Notes under the pieces: generated by a model
Databases searched by the model: none
Told to the model about the DNA's origin: nothing
What the model saw: the letters and a program-made list of their open reading frames with translations, nothing else
Shown here: positions 8,112 through 15,667 of the stretch, one piece after another
Position numbering within the stretch: the first letter of the stretch is position 1
How the letters are laid out: every line of letters starts with the position of its first letter
Translations under genes and position numbers: made by a program
DNA from: UBA2653 sp964572685
GTDB lineage: Bacteria > Pseudomonadota > Gammaproteobacteria > Legionellales > Legionellaceae
Direction: 5' to 3'
NCBI GenBank assembly: GCA_964572685.1
Contig: CAZNFJ010000039.1
Coordinates: 1 to 17,220 of the forward strand
DNA: 17,220 nucleotides

Positions 8112-8144
8112 GTGAAGTACTTGGAGAACCTCGAAGCACTTCAC
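8112..8144 (-). terminator. Hairpin just after the SIMPL gene, at the end of the gcv cluster
   Basis: Ten bases past the SIMPL stop, the minus-strand RNA can form a long stem: GTGAAGTGCTT pairs with AAGTACTTCAC (one G-U pair), then after one C-C mismatch GAG pairs with CTC around a three-base loop. On the plus strand the same site would have A-C and G-G mismatches, so the fold is better on the minus strand. No U-run follows at once; a run of eight U comes about 28 bases later (8081-8088 on the + strand as A). It may be a weak or Rho-aided terminator or a 3'-end stabiliser. Confidence 0.5.
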
Positions 8145-8154
8145 GATTTTTGTA

Positions 8155-8850
8155 TTATTTTAGTTGATATTCAACAGTAGTCACAATGCGAACTTTCTTG
8201 AGAATGGCATTTCCGGAATCAAAAGATGAGTTGGCATCCGTAATGGTAAACAAACCTTGAGATGCATGATGAATGCCGCCCAGAGCTGTTTGTGAATCTT
8301 TAGCAAAGCTTTCTGCTGCCACTCGAGCACTTTGGGTTGCAGCTTCAAGCATTTTGGGTTTAATCTCATTTAATTGGGTAAATCGATAAGTCGCATTTGA
8401 TGAGGTCACCACCACGCCTTGTTGTACCAAATCACCTGTTTTTTGAATGGCATTGGCAATTTGGTCGACTTGATGACTCGATACGGTTAGCCCTGTGTCT
8501 GCACTGTAACGAGGCATGTCTTGATTGGTATTATAAGAAACGCTTTGGTTATCGACAACAGATACTGGATTCATGCTCAACTCTTCTTCTTTAAAGCCCT
8601 GATGAATGAGAAATTCTCGTGTGGCTTGTTGAGCTTTGGAAATGTTCTCGTATAAAGCATTCAGGTCATTGTTGACCAGCTTGATATTTAATGTCCAGAT
8701 GCCTTCATCCGATTTGACTGTTTCTTCTGCCAATCCTTTCACTTCGACATATTGTAAAGGATGTTTAGCATTAAGAAATCCAAGTCCAATAAATAAACCA
8801 CTAAGGGCTATACCTGTACTCAAAATTAGTGTTGATGTCAAACGTAGCAT
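8155..8850 (-). CDS. SIMPL domain (DUF541) periplasmic protein
   Basis: The 231-residue product starts with an uncleaved or cleavable signal anchor (about 5-27, STLILSTGIALSGLFIGLGF) and then has the SIMPL/DUF541 fold: VEVKGLAEETVKSDEGIWTLNI at the first strand, the NDLNALYENISKAQQATREFL helix, the DNQSVSYNTNQDMPRYSAD region and a closing VRIVTTVEYQL strand. Family members are envelope proteins of mostly unknown role (E. coli YggE is linked to oxidative stress). The ATG at 8850 lies two bases after the gcvPB stop, with a GGAG site seven bases upstream inside the gcvPB end, so it is almost certainly translated from the gcv message. Why an envelope protein ends a glycine-breakdown cluster is unclear. 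The identification rests on overall pattern; no catalytic motif is expected. Confidence 0.88.
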   Translation of the reverse strand: MLRLTSTLILSTGIALSGLFIGLGFLNAKHPLQYVEVKGLAEETVKSDEGIWTLNIKLVNNDLNALYENISKAQQATREFLIHQGFKEEELSMNPVSVVDNQSVSYNTNQDMPRYSADTGLTVSSHQVDQIANAIQKTGDLVQQGVVVTSSNATYRFTQLNEIKPKMLEAATQSARVAAESFAKDSQTALGGIHHASQGLFTITDANSSFDSGNAILKKVRIVTTVEYQLK

Positions 8851-8852
8851 AT

Positions 8853-10298
8853 TTATACTCCAAAATAATTTAAGTTCAATTCACGTGCCGCTTTCACATC
8901 ATCCAATCGACTCACCGGTGTGGTATGAGGAGCTTGCTTGACTATATCACGCTCATGAACAATTTCATATCGAATTGCTTTCATTGCTGACACAAATGCA
9001 TCTAAAGTTTCAAGACTTTCGGTTTCGGTGGGTTCGATTAATAGACATTCCGGAATTAATAGAGGGAAATAGGTGGTGGGTGCATGAAAACCATAATCCA
9101 AAAGCCTTTTGGCTACCTCCATCGCAGATACACCATATTGTGTTTTTTCTGTTTGTAACGAGATGATGAATTCATGGCTCGCACGACGATGGGGATAGGC
9201 GGCTTCATAGCCAAGTGCTTGTAGTTTTTTGAGCAAGTAATTTGCATTTAATGAAGCGTATTGTCCAATGCGTTGAACGCCTTCTTTTCCAAGCATGCGT
9301 ATATAAAAATAAGAGCGCAGTAACATGTTTACATTTCCCATGAACGCGGACAAGCGACCAATGGATTGTGGATGAGTATGTGTGTCGGTCCAAGAATATT
9401 GACTAGCTGTTTTAATGACTTGTCCCACCGGTAAAAACGGTGCTAATTTATCATTTACTGCCACAGGTCCTGAGCCAGGTCCTCCGCCTCCGTGGGGTGT
9501 AGCAAAAGTTTTATGTAAATTAAGATGGATGACATCAAAACCCATATCGCCGGGTCTGACCTCGCCAACAATGGCATTCAAATTAGCCCCATCGTAATAT
9601 AAAAGACCACCTGCAGCATGAACCAATTCTGCAATTTGAATGATGTTTTTAGAAAAAAGACCCAAAGTGGATGGATTGGTGAGCATAATTCCAGCTGTTT
9701 TTGGACCAAGATGTTTTTTTAAAATCTCTAAATCAATTTCTCCATCTTCACTCGTTGGTATTTCAATGATGTCCATGCCACACATGGCTGCGGATGCTGG
9801 ATTGGTCCCATGTGCTGCATTGGGGATAAGAATTTGATTGCGAGCAAAGTCTTTGCGACATTCATGATAGCGTTTAATCATCGCCACACCTGCAAATTCA
9901 CCTTGAGAACCTGCCATGGGTGTTAATGCAATTTGTGACATGCCGGTGATATCACATAGGTAGGTTTGTAAATCATGTAAGATTTTTAACAAGGTTTGGC
10001 TTAAATGAGTAGGCGTGAGCGGATGCCGTTGTTGAAAATGCTCATCAAGTGCGGCTTTTTGTACTCCGCGTGGGTTGTATTTCATGGTACAAGAACCCAA
10101 GGGATAAAAATGCGTATCTATGGAAAAATTTTTCTTTGACAATAGGGTGTAATGTCGAATGACTTGTAGTTCAGAGCATTCCGGCAAACGAGGTGCTTTT
10201 CCCCTTAATAAGCGAGCGTCTAAAGTGACACCTTGGCAGGGAGGAAGACATTGCGAATGCGCCATTCTGCCAGGGCTTGATTGTTCAAATATCAACAT
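8853..10298 (-). CDS. gcvPB: Glycine dehydrogenase (decarboxylating), subunit 2
   Basis: This is the PLP-carrying half of the split P protein, which decarboxylates glycine and passes the aminomethyl group to the lipoyl arm of GcvH in the cytoplasm. It has 481 residues, usual for the split form. The PLP lysine is K263 in HLNLHKTF, followed by the glycine-rich loop TPHGGGGPGSGP (267-278). Other family marks are FYPLGSCTMKYNP (64-76), MAGSQGEF, PNAAHGTNPASA (159-170) and the LTNPSTLG segment. The start ATG at 10298 is three bases after the gcvPA stop and has a TAGGAG site within the gcvPA end. In many gammaproteobacteria P is a single large protein; the split form is found in Legionella, Coxiella and many Gram-positive and archaeal species. 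All expected motifs are intact. Confidence 0.97.
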   Translation of the reverse strand: MLIFEQSSPGRMAHSQCLPPCQGVTLDARLLRGKAPRLPECSELQVIRHYTLLSKKNFSIDTHFYPLGSCTMKYNPRGVQKAALDEHFQQRHPLTPTHLSQTLLKILHDLQTYLCDITGMSQIALTPMAGSQGEFAGVAMIKRYHECRKDFARNQILIPNAAHGTNPASAAMCGMDIIEIPTSEDGEIDLEILKKHLGPKTAGIMLTNPSTLGLFSKNIIQIAELVHAAGGLLYYDGANLNAIVGEVRPGDMGFDVIHLNLHKTFATPHGGGGPGSGPVAVNDKLAPFLPVGQVIKTASQYSWTDTHTHPQSIGRLSAFMGNVNMLLRSYFYIRMLGKEGVQRIGQYASLNANYLLKKLQALGYEAAYPHRRASHEFIISLQTEKTQYGVSAMEVAKRLLDYGFHAPTTYFPLLIPECLLIEPTETESLETLDAFVSAMKAIRYEIVHERDIVKQAPHTTPVSRLDDVKAARELNLNYFGV

Positions 10299-10301
10299 AT
10301 T

Positions 10302-11684
10302 TTAAGCTCCTACACTACAGTTTTGGGTTTCTGTCGCTTGATGAACCGCCATGAGGAAATCTTTTATATCTTCCGGGGTTCGTTTTTCAGTTGCACAAAC
10401 CAGTAAACAGTTTTTGAGTTCGGGATGAGTCATTTCTAGGGGAAGGCCGCCTAAGATATTATCTTTCTCGAGGTGATGTAAAATTTTAGAAACGGCGACA
10501 GGGAAGCGAATCACGGTTTCATGAAAATAAGAGCTGTGATAGACTTTTTGAACGCCAGGAATTTGACATAATTTTTCAACCAACTCATGACAACGGTGAA
10601 AACTATGCTCAGCCATGCGTTTTAAGCCTTCTGGTCCCATCATGCTCATGAAAATTGTGGCAGCAGTGGCATTCAATCCAACATTGGTACAAATATTTGA
10701 GGTGGCTTTGCCACGTCGAATATGTTGCTCACGTGCTTGCAGCGTGAGCGTATAACCTGTTTTTTTCTGACTATCTTCTGTTTGACCGGCAAGACGCCCT
10801 GGCATTTGTCGAACATGTTCTTTTTTACAGGCCAGAAGTCCCAATAAGGGACCGCCAGATCCCATGGGAATCCCCAATGGTTGTCCTTCACCACAAGCCA
10901 TATCGACACCAGTTTGCCCCCAAACACCTGGAGCTTTTAAAACGCTTTGTAATAAAGGATTTACACAAGCGATACGCATCAAACCCTGTTGTTCTGCCCA
11001 AGTGGCTAATTCATCAAAAGGTTCAATTTGACCCATAAAATTGGTTTGTAATATCACGATTGCAAAATAGTTATTGGTGTTGATGGAGGATAGGCTTTGG
11101 AGCTCTGTTATCCCAAGATGCTCATCAAAAGCCATCGTTTCTAATTCGATATTTTGTTGTTTGAGAATACTAATTAAAACTTCTTGATAATGAGGATGGA
11201 GGCAATGGGGAATCAGCACTTTAGTGCTTTTGTGTTGTTTTTGAATGCGTTTGGCCATAAGAATTGCCTCTGCTAATGCAGTCGCACCATCATATAATGA
11301 GGCATTGGCAACGTCGAGAGCAAAGAGTTCGGCAATCATCGATTGAAACTCATAAAGGACTTGCAAGGTTCCTTGGCTGACTTCTGCTTGGTAGGGGGTA
11401 TAAGATGTTAGAAATTCACCACGGGTAGCGATATCCCAAACGGCAGCAGGAATATGATGATCATAGCAACCGGCACCTAAAAAACAGCGCATCAAAGGAA
11501 CCTGCTGGCTTAATGTTTGAGCATGTTCTAACATTTGCATTTCATTTTGATGTTCAGGCAAGCTTATTAATTCAGGTTGTGGCAAATTTTTAGGAATTTC
11601 ATCAAAAATAGCCGAAAGATCATTGATGCCAATGACTTCGAGCATCTTTTCAATATCTTCGGAAGTATGTGGGATAAAAGACAT
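10302..11684 (-). CDS. gcvPA: Glycine dehydrogenase (decarboxylating), subunit 1
   Basis: This is the N-terminal half of the split P protein, which pairs with GcvPB to make the active decarboxylase. It has 460 residues. It begins with the family's opening YIPHT-like segment (SFIPHTSEDIEKMLEVIG), followed by FLGAGCYDHHIPAAV, SYTPYQAEVSQGTLQVLYEFQ and NASLYDGATALAEA, all typical of subunit 1, which keeps the fold but not the PLP lysine. Later marks are MGSGGPLLG, MPGRLAGQT and TSNICTN. The ATG at 11684 is four bases after the gcvH stop and uses an AAGGA site inside the gcvH end, eight bases upstream. Coupled expression with gcvPB (gap three bases) fits an equal-ratio complex. Confidence 0.97.
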   Translation of the reverse strand: MSFIPHTSEDIEKMLEVIGINDLSAIFDEIPKNLPQPELISLPEHQNEMQMLEHAQTLSQQVPLMRCFLGAGCYDHHIPAAVWDIATRGEFLTSYTPYQAEVSQGTLQVLYEFQSMIAELFALDVANASLYDGATALAEAILMAKRIQKQHKSTKVLIPHCLHPHYQEVLISILKQQNIELETMAFDEHLGITELQSLSSINTNNYFAIVILQTNFMGQIEPFDELATWAEQQGLMRIACVNPLLQSVLKAPGVWGQTGVDMACGEGQPLGIPMGSGGPLLGLLACKKEHVRQMPGRLAGQTEDSQKKTGYTLTLQAREQHIRRGKATSNICTNVGLNATAATIFMSMMGPEGLKRMAEHSFHRCHELVEKLCQIPGVQKVYHSSYFHETVIRFPVAVSKILHHLEKDNILGGLPLEMTHPELKNCLLVCATEKRTPEDIKDFLMAVHQATETQNCSVGA

Positions 11685-11688
11685 GGCA

Positions 11689-12072
11689 TCAATCCTTTAT
11701 AAGTTCATTTTGATAGGTTTGTTCATCGATGAGTGCGCTGATTTGTGCTGAGTCATCAGGGGTTATTTTACAAAGCCAGCCTTGTCCGTAAGGATCTTGA
11801 TTAATCAATTCGGGTTGATTTTTAATTTGCAGATTGATATCTGAGATAGTTCCTGTAATGGGGGCATAATAATCGGCAGCCGCTTTGACGGATTCAAGTA
11901 CACCAATTTCTTGCCCAGCAGTTACTTTTTGACCAATTTCAGGCAATTCAACAAATACGATGTCTCCCAATAAATTTTGAGCGTGGGCACTGATTCCCAT
12001 GGTCATCGGTTGTGCTTGGGGATTGATCCATTCATGGGTGGACGTAAATTTAAATTGATTCGCAGTGTTCAT
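11689..12072 (-). CDS. gcvH: Glycine cleavage system H protein
   Basis: GcvH is the lipoyl carrier that moves the aminomethyl group from P to T and is then reoxidised by the L protein (not encoded here). From the ATG at 12072 the product has 127 residues, close to E. coli's 129, and opens FKFTSTHEW as the family does. The lipoyl lysine is K63 in GVLESVKAAADYYAP. I chose 12072 because AAGGA (12081-12085) sits eight bases upstream. A longer frame reaching 12165 would overlap gcvT by 80 bases and add a non-conserved tail; an ATG at 12081 touches the ribosome site and is unlikely. The gene lies 13 bases after the gcvT stop. The encoded residues are all as expected for a working protein. Confidence 0.96.
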   Translation of the reverse strand: MNTANQFKFTSTHEWINPQAQPMTMGISAHAQNLLGDIVFVELPEIGQKVTAGQEIGVLESVKAAADYYAPITGTISDINLQIKNQPELINQDPYGQGWLCKITPDDSAQISALIDEQTYQNELIKD

Positions 12073-12080
12073 GGTTGACA

Positions 12081-12085
12081 TCCTT
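12081..12085 (-). promoter_or_regulatory. Ribosome-binding site that sets the gcvH start
   Basis: AAGGA on the minus strand, placed just after the gcvT stop codon and eight bases before the ATG at 12072. Its position makes the ATG at 12081 (no spacing) and the long frame from 12165 poor choices. Confidence 0.65.
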
Positions 12086-13177
12086 TTATTGATTTGATGA
12101 TAAGGGATAAAATCGAGTTGAGCAGATTTCCACAGGATAAAGTTGTTCGCGGATATTGACTTCACAATGGGTCAGCGTTTCATTCGATTGAATTCGTGCA
12201 AAAGCAATTGATTTTTGTAAGCATGGAGAGTAGATGCCGCTTGTGATCTGCCCAATGATTTTGCCGTGATGAACCACTTGTTGACCATGCCGTAAAATCG
12301 CACGAGCATCGAGTTTTAAACCGACCAATCGGGGAAGGTTTCCCTTGTCTTTTTGTGCAAGAATCGCAGATTTCCCTATAAACTCTCGCTCTGGAGCTTT
12401 CCAGGAGATGGTCCACGCTAAATGCGCACTAAAGGGGCTGATATGTTCATCCATGTCTTGCCCATTGAGCATCAGACCTGCCTCTAAACGTAAGCTATCG
12501 CGTGATGCCAGTCCACAAGGCTTGATTCCGGCGGTAAGAATTTTTTCAAAAAATGCACAAGCTTCTGATTTAGGTAGGATAATTTCTAGTCCATCTTCGC
12601 CGGTATATCCCGTGCGACTAAAGAAAAAACCAGATTCTTCAACACTAGTAAATCGTTTAAGTGTACTGACTTTATCAAGTGCATAAGGATCGAGTAATGC
12701 CAGTGTTTTCTCAAAAGCATGGGGACCTTGAATCGCTAGCATACATAGGTCATCTCGAACTTGAAGACCGAGGAGAAAATGGGTTGCATGAAGATTAAGC
12801 CAGGCTACAACACGCTCTTTAGTGGCTGCGTTGAAAATCAGTCGATAACGGTCTGGGGCATGATAATAAATGAGTACATCATCAATTACGCCGCCATGCT
12901 CATTACACATGCAGGTATAACAAGCCCCTCCTATTTGTTGAATTTCATCGACATCGCGAGTCATCAAATGTCTCAAAAATTGGCGGCAACCTGCGCCTAT
13001 GATATCAATGATAGTCATGTGTGAAACATCAAAAACACCGGCATCAGTCCGAACCGCCATGTGCTCTGCCAAAGGGGAACCATAATGAAGTGGCATCAGC
13101 CAATGATGAAATTCAACAAATTGTGCATGTTGTTTTTCATGAATAGGGTATAGTGCTGTTTTATGAGTTGTTGACAT
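12086..13177 (-). CDS. gcvT: Glycine cleavage system T protein (aminomethyltransferase)
   Basis: GcvT releases ammonia from the aminomethyl-lipoyl H protein and forms 5,10-methylene-tetrahydrofolate. From the ATG at 13177 it has 363 residues, against 364 in E. coli. Family marks are HEKQHAQFVEFHHWLMPLHYGS (14-34), RTDAGVFDVSHM (43-54), the catalytic-loop motif GGVIDD (95-100), QGPHAFEKTL, SRTGYTGEDGLEI and the C-terminal domain with PRLVGLKLDA and GQITSGIYSPCLQKSIAFA. I chose 13177 because AAGGA (13188-13192) lies ten bases upstream and the product then begins at the family's usual place; the open frame runs to 13288 but the added 37 residues are not family-like and overlap the IcmL-like gene. 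It is the first gene of the packed gcv cluster. Confidence 0.96.
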   Translation of the reverse strand: MSTTHKTALYPIHEKQHAQFVEFHHWLMPLHYGSPLAEHMAVRTDAGVFDVSHMTIIDIIGAGCRQFLRHLMTRDVDEIQQIGGACYTCMCNEHGGVIDDVLIYYHAPDRYRLIFNAATKERVVAWLNLHATHFLLGLQVRDDLCMLAIQGPHAFEKTLALLDPYALDKVSTLKRFTSVEESGFFFSRTGYTGEDGLEIILPKSEACAFFEKILTAGIKPCGLASRDSLRLEAGLMLNGQDMDEHISPFSAHLAWTISWKAPEREFIGKSAILAQKDKGNLPRLVGLKLDARAILRHGQQVVHHGKIIGQITSGIYSPCLQKSIAFARIQSNETLTHCEVNIREQLYPVEICSTRFYPLSSNQ

Positions 13178-13210
13178 AAATAAACATTCCTTGTTGTCCA
13201 CAGTCTCATG

Positions 13211-13239
13211 ATTATGACGAACAAATCTCAGAAGAACAA
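13211..13239 (-). promoter_or_regulatory. Probable sigma70 promoter of the gcv operon
   Basis: In the 68 bases between the IcmL-like gene and gcvT, the minus strand reads TTGTTC (13234-13239), 17 bases, then CATAAT (13211-13216). The -10 matches consensus at five of six and the spacing is ideal. It would start the message about 27 bases before gcvT, leaving no room for a glycine riboswitch. The gcv genes could therefore be driven on their own, with or without read-through from the IcmL-like gene. Confidence 0.5.
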
Positions 13240-13245
13240 GAATTT

Positions 13246-13758
13246 TTAAACGATGGTGACTTTGGGGTATTGGGCCTGGCAAGTACAAGGTTGATTCAAA
13301 ATTTTGGCTTCATATTTGACGATGGCATAGCCACGGTTATCAGAAGAATCGCTTTTGATGATTTCTAAGTCAATTTCAAGATTTTGTATTTGTTTTTGAG
13401 CTTTATTTTTATAGCTGACCAAAATGGGCATCTGGGCTTGCCAACTATGCGTATTGGGGTTAACGGTGATGGTGGGGGGGAGTGTTGCTACAGCTGAAAC
13501 TTGATAATGCTGTGTTTTCACTTGTGATAAAATATTGCTTTTATTAAGTACATCTAAATAAACTTTCCAGGCTTGAGGGCTAAAATATTGGGCCATGTCT
13601 TTTTGACGTTCTAGTAAATTCTCGTCATTAAAAGTATAGGTATTGACGATGGCTTCATTGACCCAAACTTGCAGAGGAATACTGGGTTCCAAACCAAATG
13701 AAAACGAGTTAAACAGCGTAAGCATCATGCAAGCGATTGTATTTTTTAACATATTCAC
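13246..13758 (-). CDS. IcmL/DotI-like secreted periplasmic protein
   Basis: The 170-residue protein has a signal peptide (LKNTIACMMLTLFNSFSFG, cleavage near 22) and a mature part resembling the IcmL/DotI family of type IVB secretion: VWVNEAIVNTYTFNDENLLERQ (31-52), the AQYFSPQAWKVYLDVL segment (56-71), YQVSAVATLPPTITV (85-99) and WQAQMPILVSYKN (106-118), ending with a CTCQ cysteine pair (158-161). True DotI is an inner-membrane subunit with an N-terminal membrane anchor; this version appears secreted and free-standing, like the many IcmL-like paralogues in Legionella. It has an AAGGAG site before the ATG at 13758. It is 68 bases upstream of gcvT on the same strand, and divergent from the ABC permease. 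No other secretion genes are nearby, so a role in the secretion apparatus is not shown. Confidence 0.78.
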   Translation of the reverse strand: MNMLKNTIACMMLTLFNSFSFGLEPSIPLQVWVNEAIVNTYTFNDENLLERQKDMAQYFSPQAWKVYLDVLNKSNILSQVKTQHYQVSAVATLPPTITVNPNTHSWQAQMPILVSYKNKAQKQIQNLEIDLEIIKSDSSDNRGYAIVKYEAKILNQPCTCQAQYPKVTIV

Positions 13759-13775
13759 TCCTTATGAACTTTTTT

Positions 13776-13804
13776 AGTTTATGCTGATCTTGTACACTTG
13801 TCGA
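13776..13804 (-). promoter_or_regulatory. Possible sigma70 promoter for the IcmL-like gene
   Basis: In the 163-base divergent gap, the minus strand has TCGACA (13799-13804, five of six), 17 bases, then TAAACT (13776-13781, four of six), about 20 bases before the AAGGAG site of the IcmL-like gene. I found no equally good promoter on the plus strand for the ABC permease in the same gap. Confidence 0.38.
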
Positions 13805-13921
13805 TAGATTGTCTAGCTTTTGTTCTGAGAGTTTAAAACGTCATTTTGTTGCTGTAGAAGTGGTCGTGTGATACATTTGAAAATGCTGGCGCGAGTTGTT
13901 TGACTGTTTGGGTGATGCAAG

Positions 13922-15655
13922 ATGGATTATAATGTTTATTCTAGTGATTTAAAATTAGTAAGTCGACGTTTTAATCGATTTGATGTGCTGTTATTAGCGA
14001 TCATTTGTATTGCCATGTGGGCTTGTGCGCAAACTGGCCATCAGATGGCAGTTCCTTATGCTTTGGGACAACCCATTGCCGTGTCTTTATCCCTCGATAT
14101 GTTGCCTGCGTATGCATTAAGAACCGTCCTTCGAATGTTCATCGCTTTGTTTTTTTCAATTCTTGTTAGCTTGATTTTGGGTGCTTGGGCAGCTAAAAGT
14201 CGAAAAGCAGAACAAATTATCATTCCTGCTATTGATGTCTTGCAAGCCGTACCTGTGTTAAGTTTTTCAGCATTAACGGTGACAGGTTTTATTCAATTAT
14301 TCCCGGGCAGTCTTTTGGGGCCAGAATGTGCGTGTATCTTTGCTATTTTTACCGCCCAGGTTTGGAATATTATTTTTAGTTTCTATCAATCCTTAAAAAT
14401 GCTTCCTCATGATTTACGAGAAGTTTCGGTGATGTTTCAGTTATCTGCCTGGCAGCGTTTTTGGCGATTAGAAGTGCCTTATGCTATTCCCAATTTATTA
14501 TGGAATATGATGGTGTCGATGTCTGCAAGCTGGTTTATTGTGGTTTTTTCTGAAGCTATTTCGGTTGCTCATCAAGAAATTCGATTGCCCGGTGTAGGAT
14601 CTTATATTGCGATAGCGATTGATCAGCGTGATATGCATGCGGTCATCTATGCAATTTTAACCATGGTTGTGGTTATTTTTTTATATGATCAATTGTTATT
14701 CCGCCCCTTAATTGCCTGGTCTGAAAAATTTCGTATGGAGCCGTCTGAAGAGCAGGGTTATCAATCGCATTTGTTGGATTGGATTTATGAATCTTATTTG
14801 TATAAACCTTTGTATCATTGGTTTAGTATCTTTCGCTATGGGTTTATTGATTTATTTGGATTAAATCGTTATCTAAGGCAGTCTTATAAATCCAAAAATC
14901 CAGATACCTCAACCGAATCATCATATGTGTGGAATGCTCTTATTTGGATAAGTATCATCATGACAGTCTTTGTTTGTAGCTATTATATCTATGAACATCA
15001 AGCATTTGACGAGCTTCAACATGTATTTTTTCTAGGAAGCATCACAGCACTTCGTGTCATTGTCTTAATTATTTTAAGTTCCCTTATTTGGATACCCATT
15101 GGTGTTGCTATTGGTTTAAGAAGTCGTTTGGCTCAAACTATGCAACCGATTATTCAGTTTTTAGCGGCATTCCCAGCCAACTTGTTTTATCCTTTATTTG
15201 TGATTGCCATTGTGAAATATCAATTAAACCCTGAAATCTGGTTAACGCCTTTGATGATTTTAGGGACCCAGTGGTATATTTTATTTAATGTGATTGCTGG
15301 TGCGACGATGATTCCAACCGATTTAAAGCTATTGACGGCTAATTTTCATGTTAAAGGTTGGTTGTGGTGGAAAAGATTGGCTATCCCTGCTATTTTCCCT
15401 GAGTTTTTGACCGGTGCTGTAGCTGCTGCAGGGGGAGCCTGGAATGCCAGTATTTTAGCAGAATGGGCCAGTTGGGGAAATGATACCCTTCAAGCTACGG
15501 GGCTTGGCCAATATATTCGGGCACAAACGATTTCTGGAGATTTTACCAAGCTTATGCTCGGTACTTTGATGATGTGTTTTTATGTGCTGTTATTTAATTA
15601 TTTGATATGGCGACCATTGTATCGATTCTCGCAAGATCGATTTGGTATGGCATAG
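13922..15655 (+). CDS. ABC transporter permease, two fused NitT/TauT-type domains
   Basis: A 577-residue inner-membrane protein made of two binding-protein-dependent permease domains in one chain. The first spans about 60-270, with the EAA-loop region EVSVMFQLSAWQRFWRLEVP (about 167-186); the second about 370-560, with LLTANFHVKGWLWWKRLAIP in the same role. Each has around five or six membrane segments, and a polar linker (about 275-335) joins them. An extra helix (about 24-40) opens the chain. It resembles the nitrate/sulfonate/taurine importer branch, and specifically the fused permeases that pair with ATPases bearing an AAA-associated C-terminal domain. The ATG at 13922 is the first start after an in-frame TGA (13913-13915), with only a weak ribosome site. 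The ATPase follows 12 bases later. No substrate-binding protein gene is seen, so direction and substrate are unknown. Confidence 0.9.
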   Translation: MDYNVYSSDLKLVSRRFNRFDVLLLAIICIAMWACAQTGHQMAVPYALGQPIAVSLSLDMLPAYALRTVLRMFIALFFSILVSLILGAWAAKSRKAEQIIIPAIDVLQAVPVLSFSALTVTGFIQLFPGSLLGPECACIFAIFTAQVWNIIFSFYQSLKMLPHDLREVSVMFQLSAWQRFWRLEVPYAIPNLLWNMMVSMSASWFIVVFSEAISVAHQEIRLPGVGSYIAIAIDQRDMHAVIYAILTMVVVIFLYDQLLFRPLIAWSEKFRMEPSEEQGYQSHLLDWIYESYLYKPLYHWFSIFRYGFIDLFGLNRYLRQSYKSKNPDTSTESSYVWNALIWISIIMTVFVCSYYIYEHQAFDELQHVFFLGSITALRVIVLIILSSLIWIPIGVAIGLRSRLAQTMQPIIQFLAAFPANLFYPLFVIAIVKYQLNPEIWLTPLMILGTQWYILFNVIAGATMIPTDLKLLTANFHVKGWLWWKRLAIPAIFPEFLTGAVAAAGGAWNASILAEWASWGNDTLQATGLGQYIRAQTISGDFTKLMLGTLMMCFYVLLFNYLIWRPLYRFSQDRFGMA

Positions 15656-15667
15656 GAGAGCGACCAT

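Noticed and set aside
12073..12165. Long upstream extension of gcvH (from 12165)
   Set aside because: It overlaps the gcvT 3' end by 80 bases, has no ribosome site, and adds residues not seen in H proteins; AAGGA supports the ATG at 12072.
12345..13024. Plus-strand open frames antisense to gcvT
   Set aside because: They mirror a strong gene on the other strand, lack ribosome sites and show no domain pattern; the same applies to other antisense frames over polA, gcvPB, SIMPL and the ABC ATPase.
13178..13245. Glycine riboswitch upstream of gcvT
   Set aside because: The gap is only 68 bases and lacks the paired aptamer pattern; a promoter occupies most of it.
13178..13288. Extension of gcvT upstream to 13288
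   Set aside because: The extra 37 residues are not family-like and overlap the IcmL-like gene; AAGGA and family length support the ATG at 13177.
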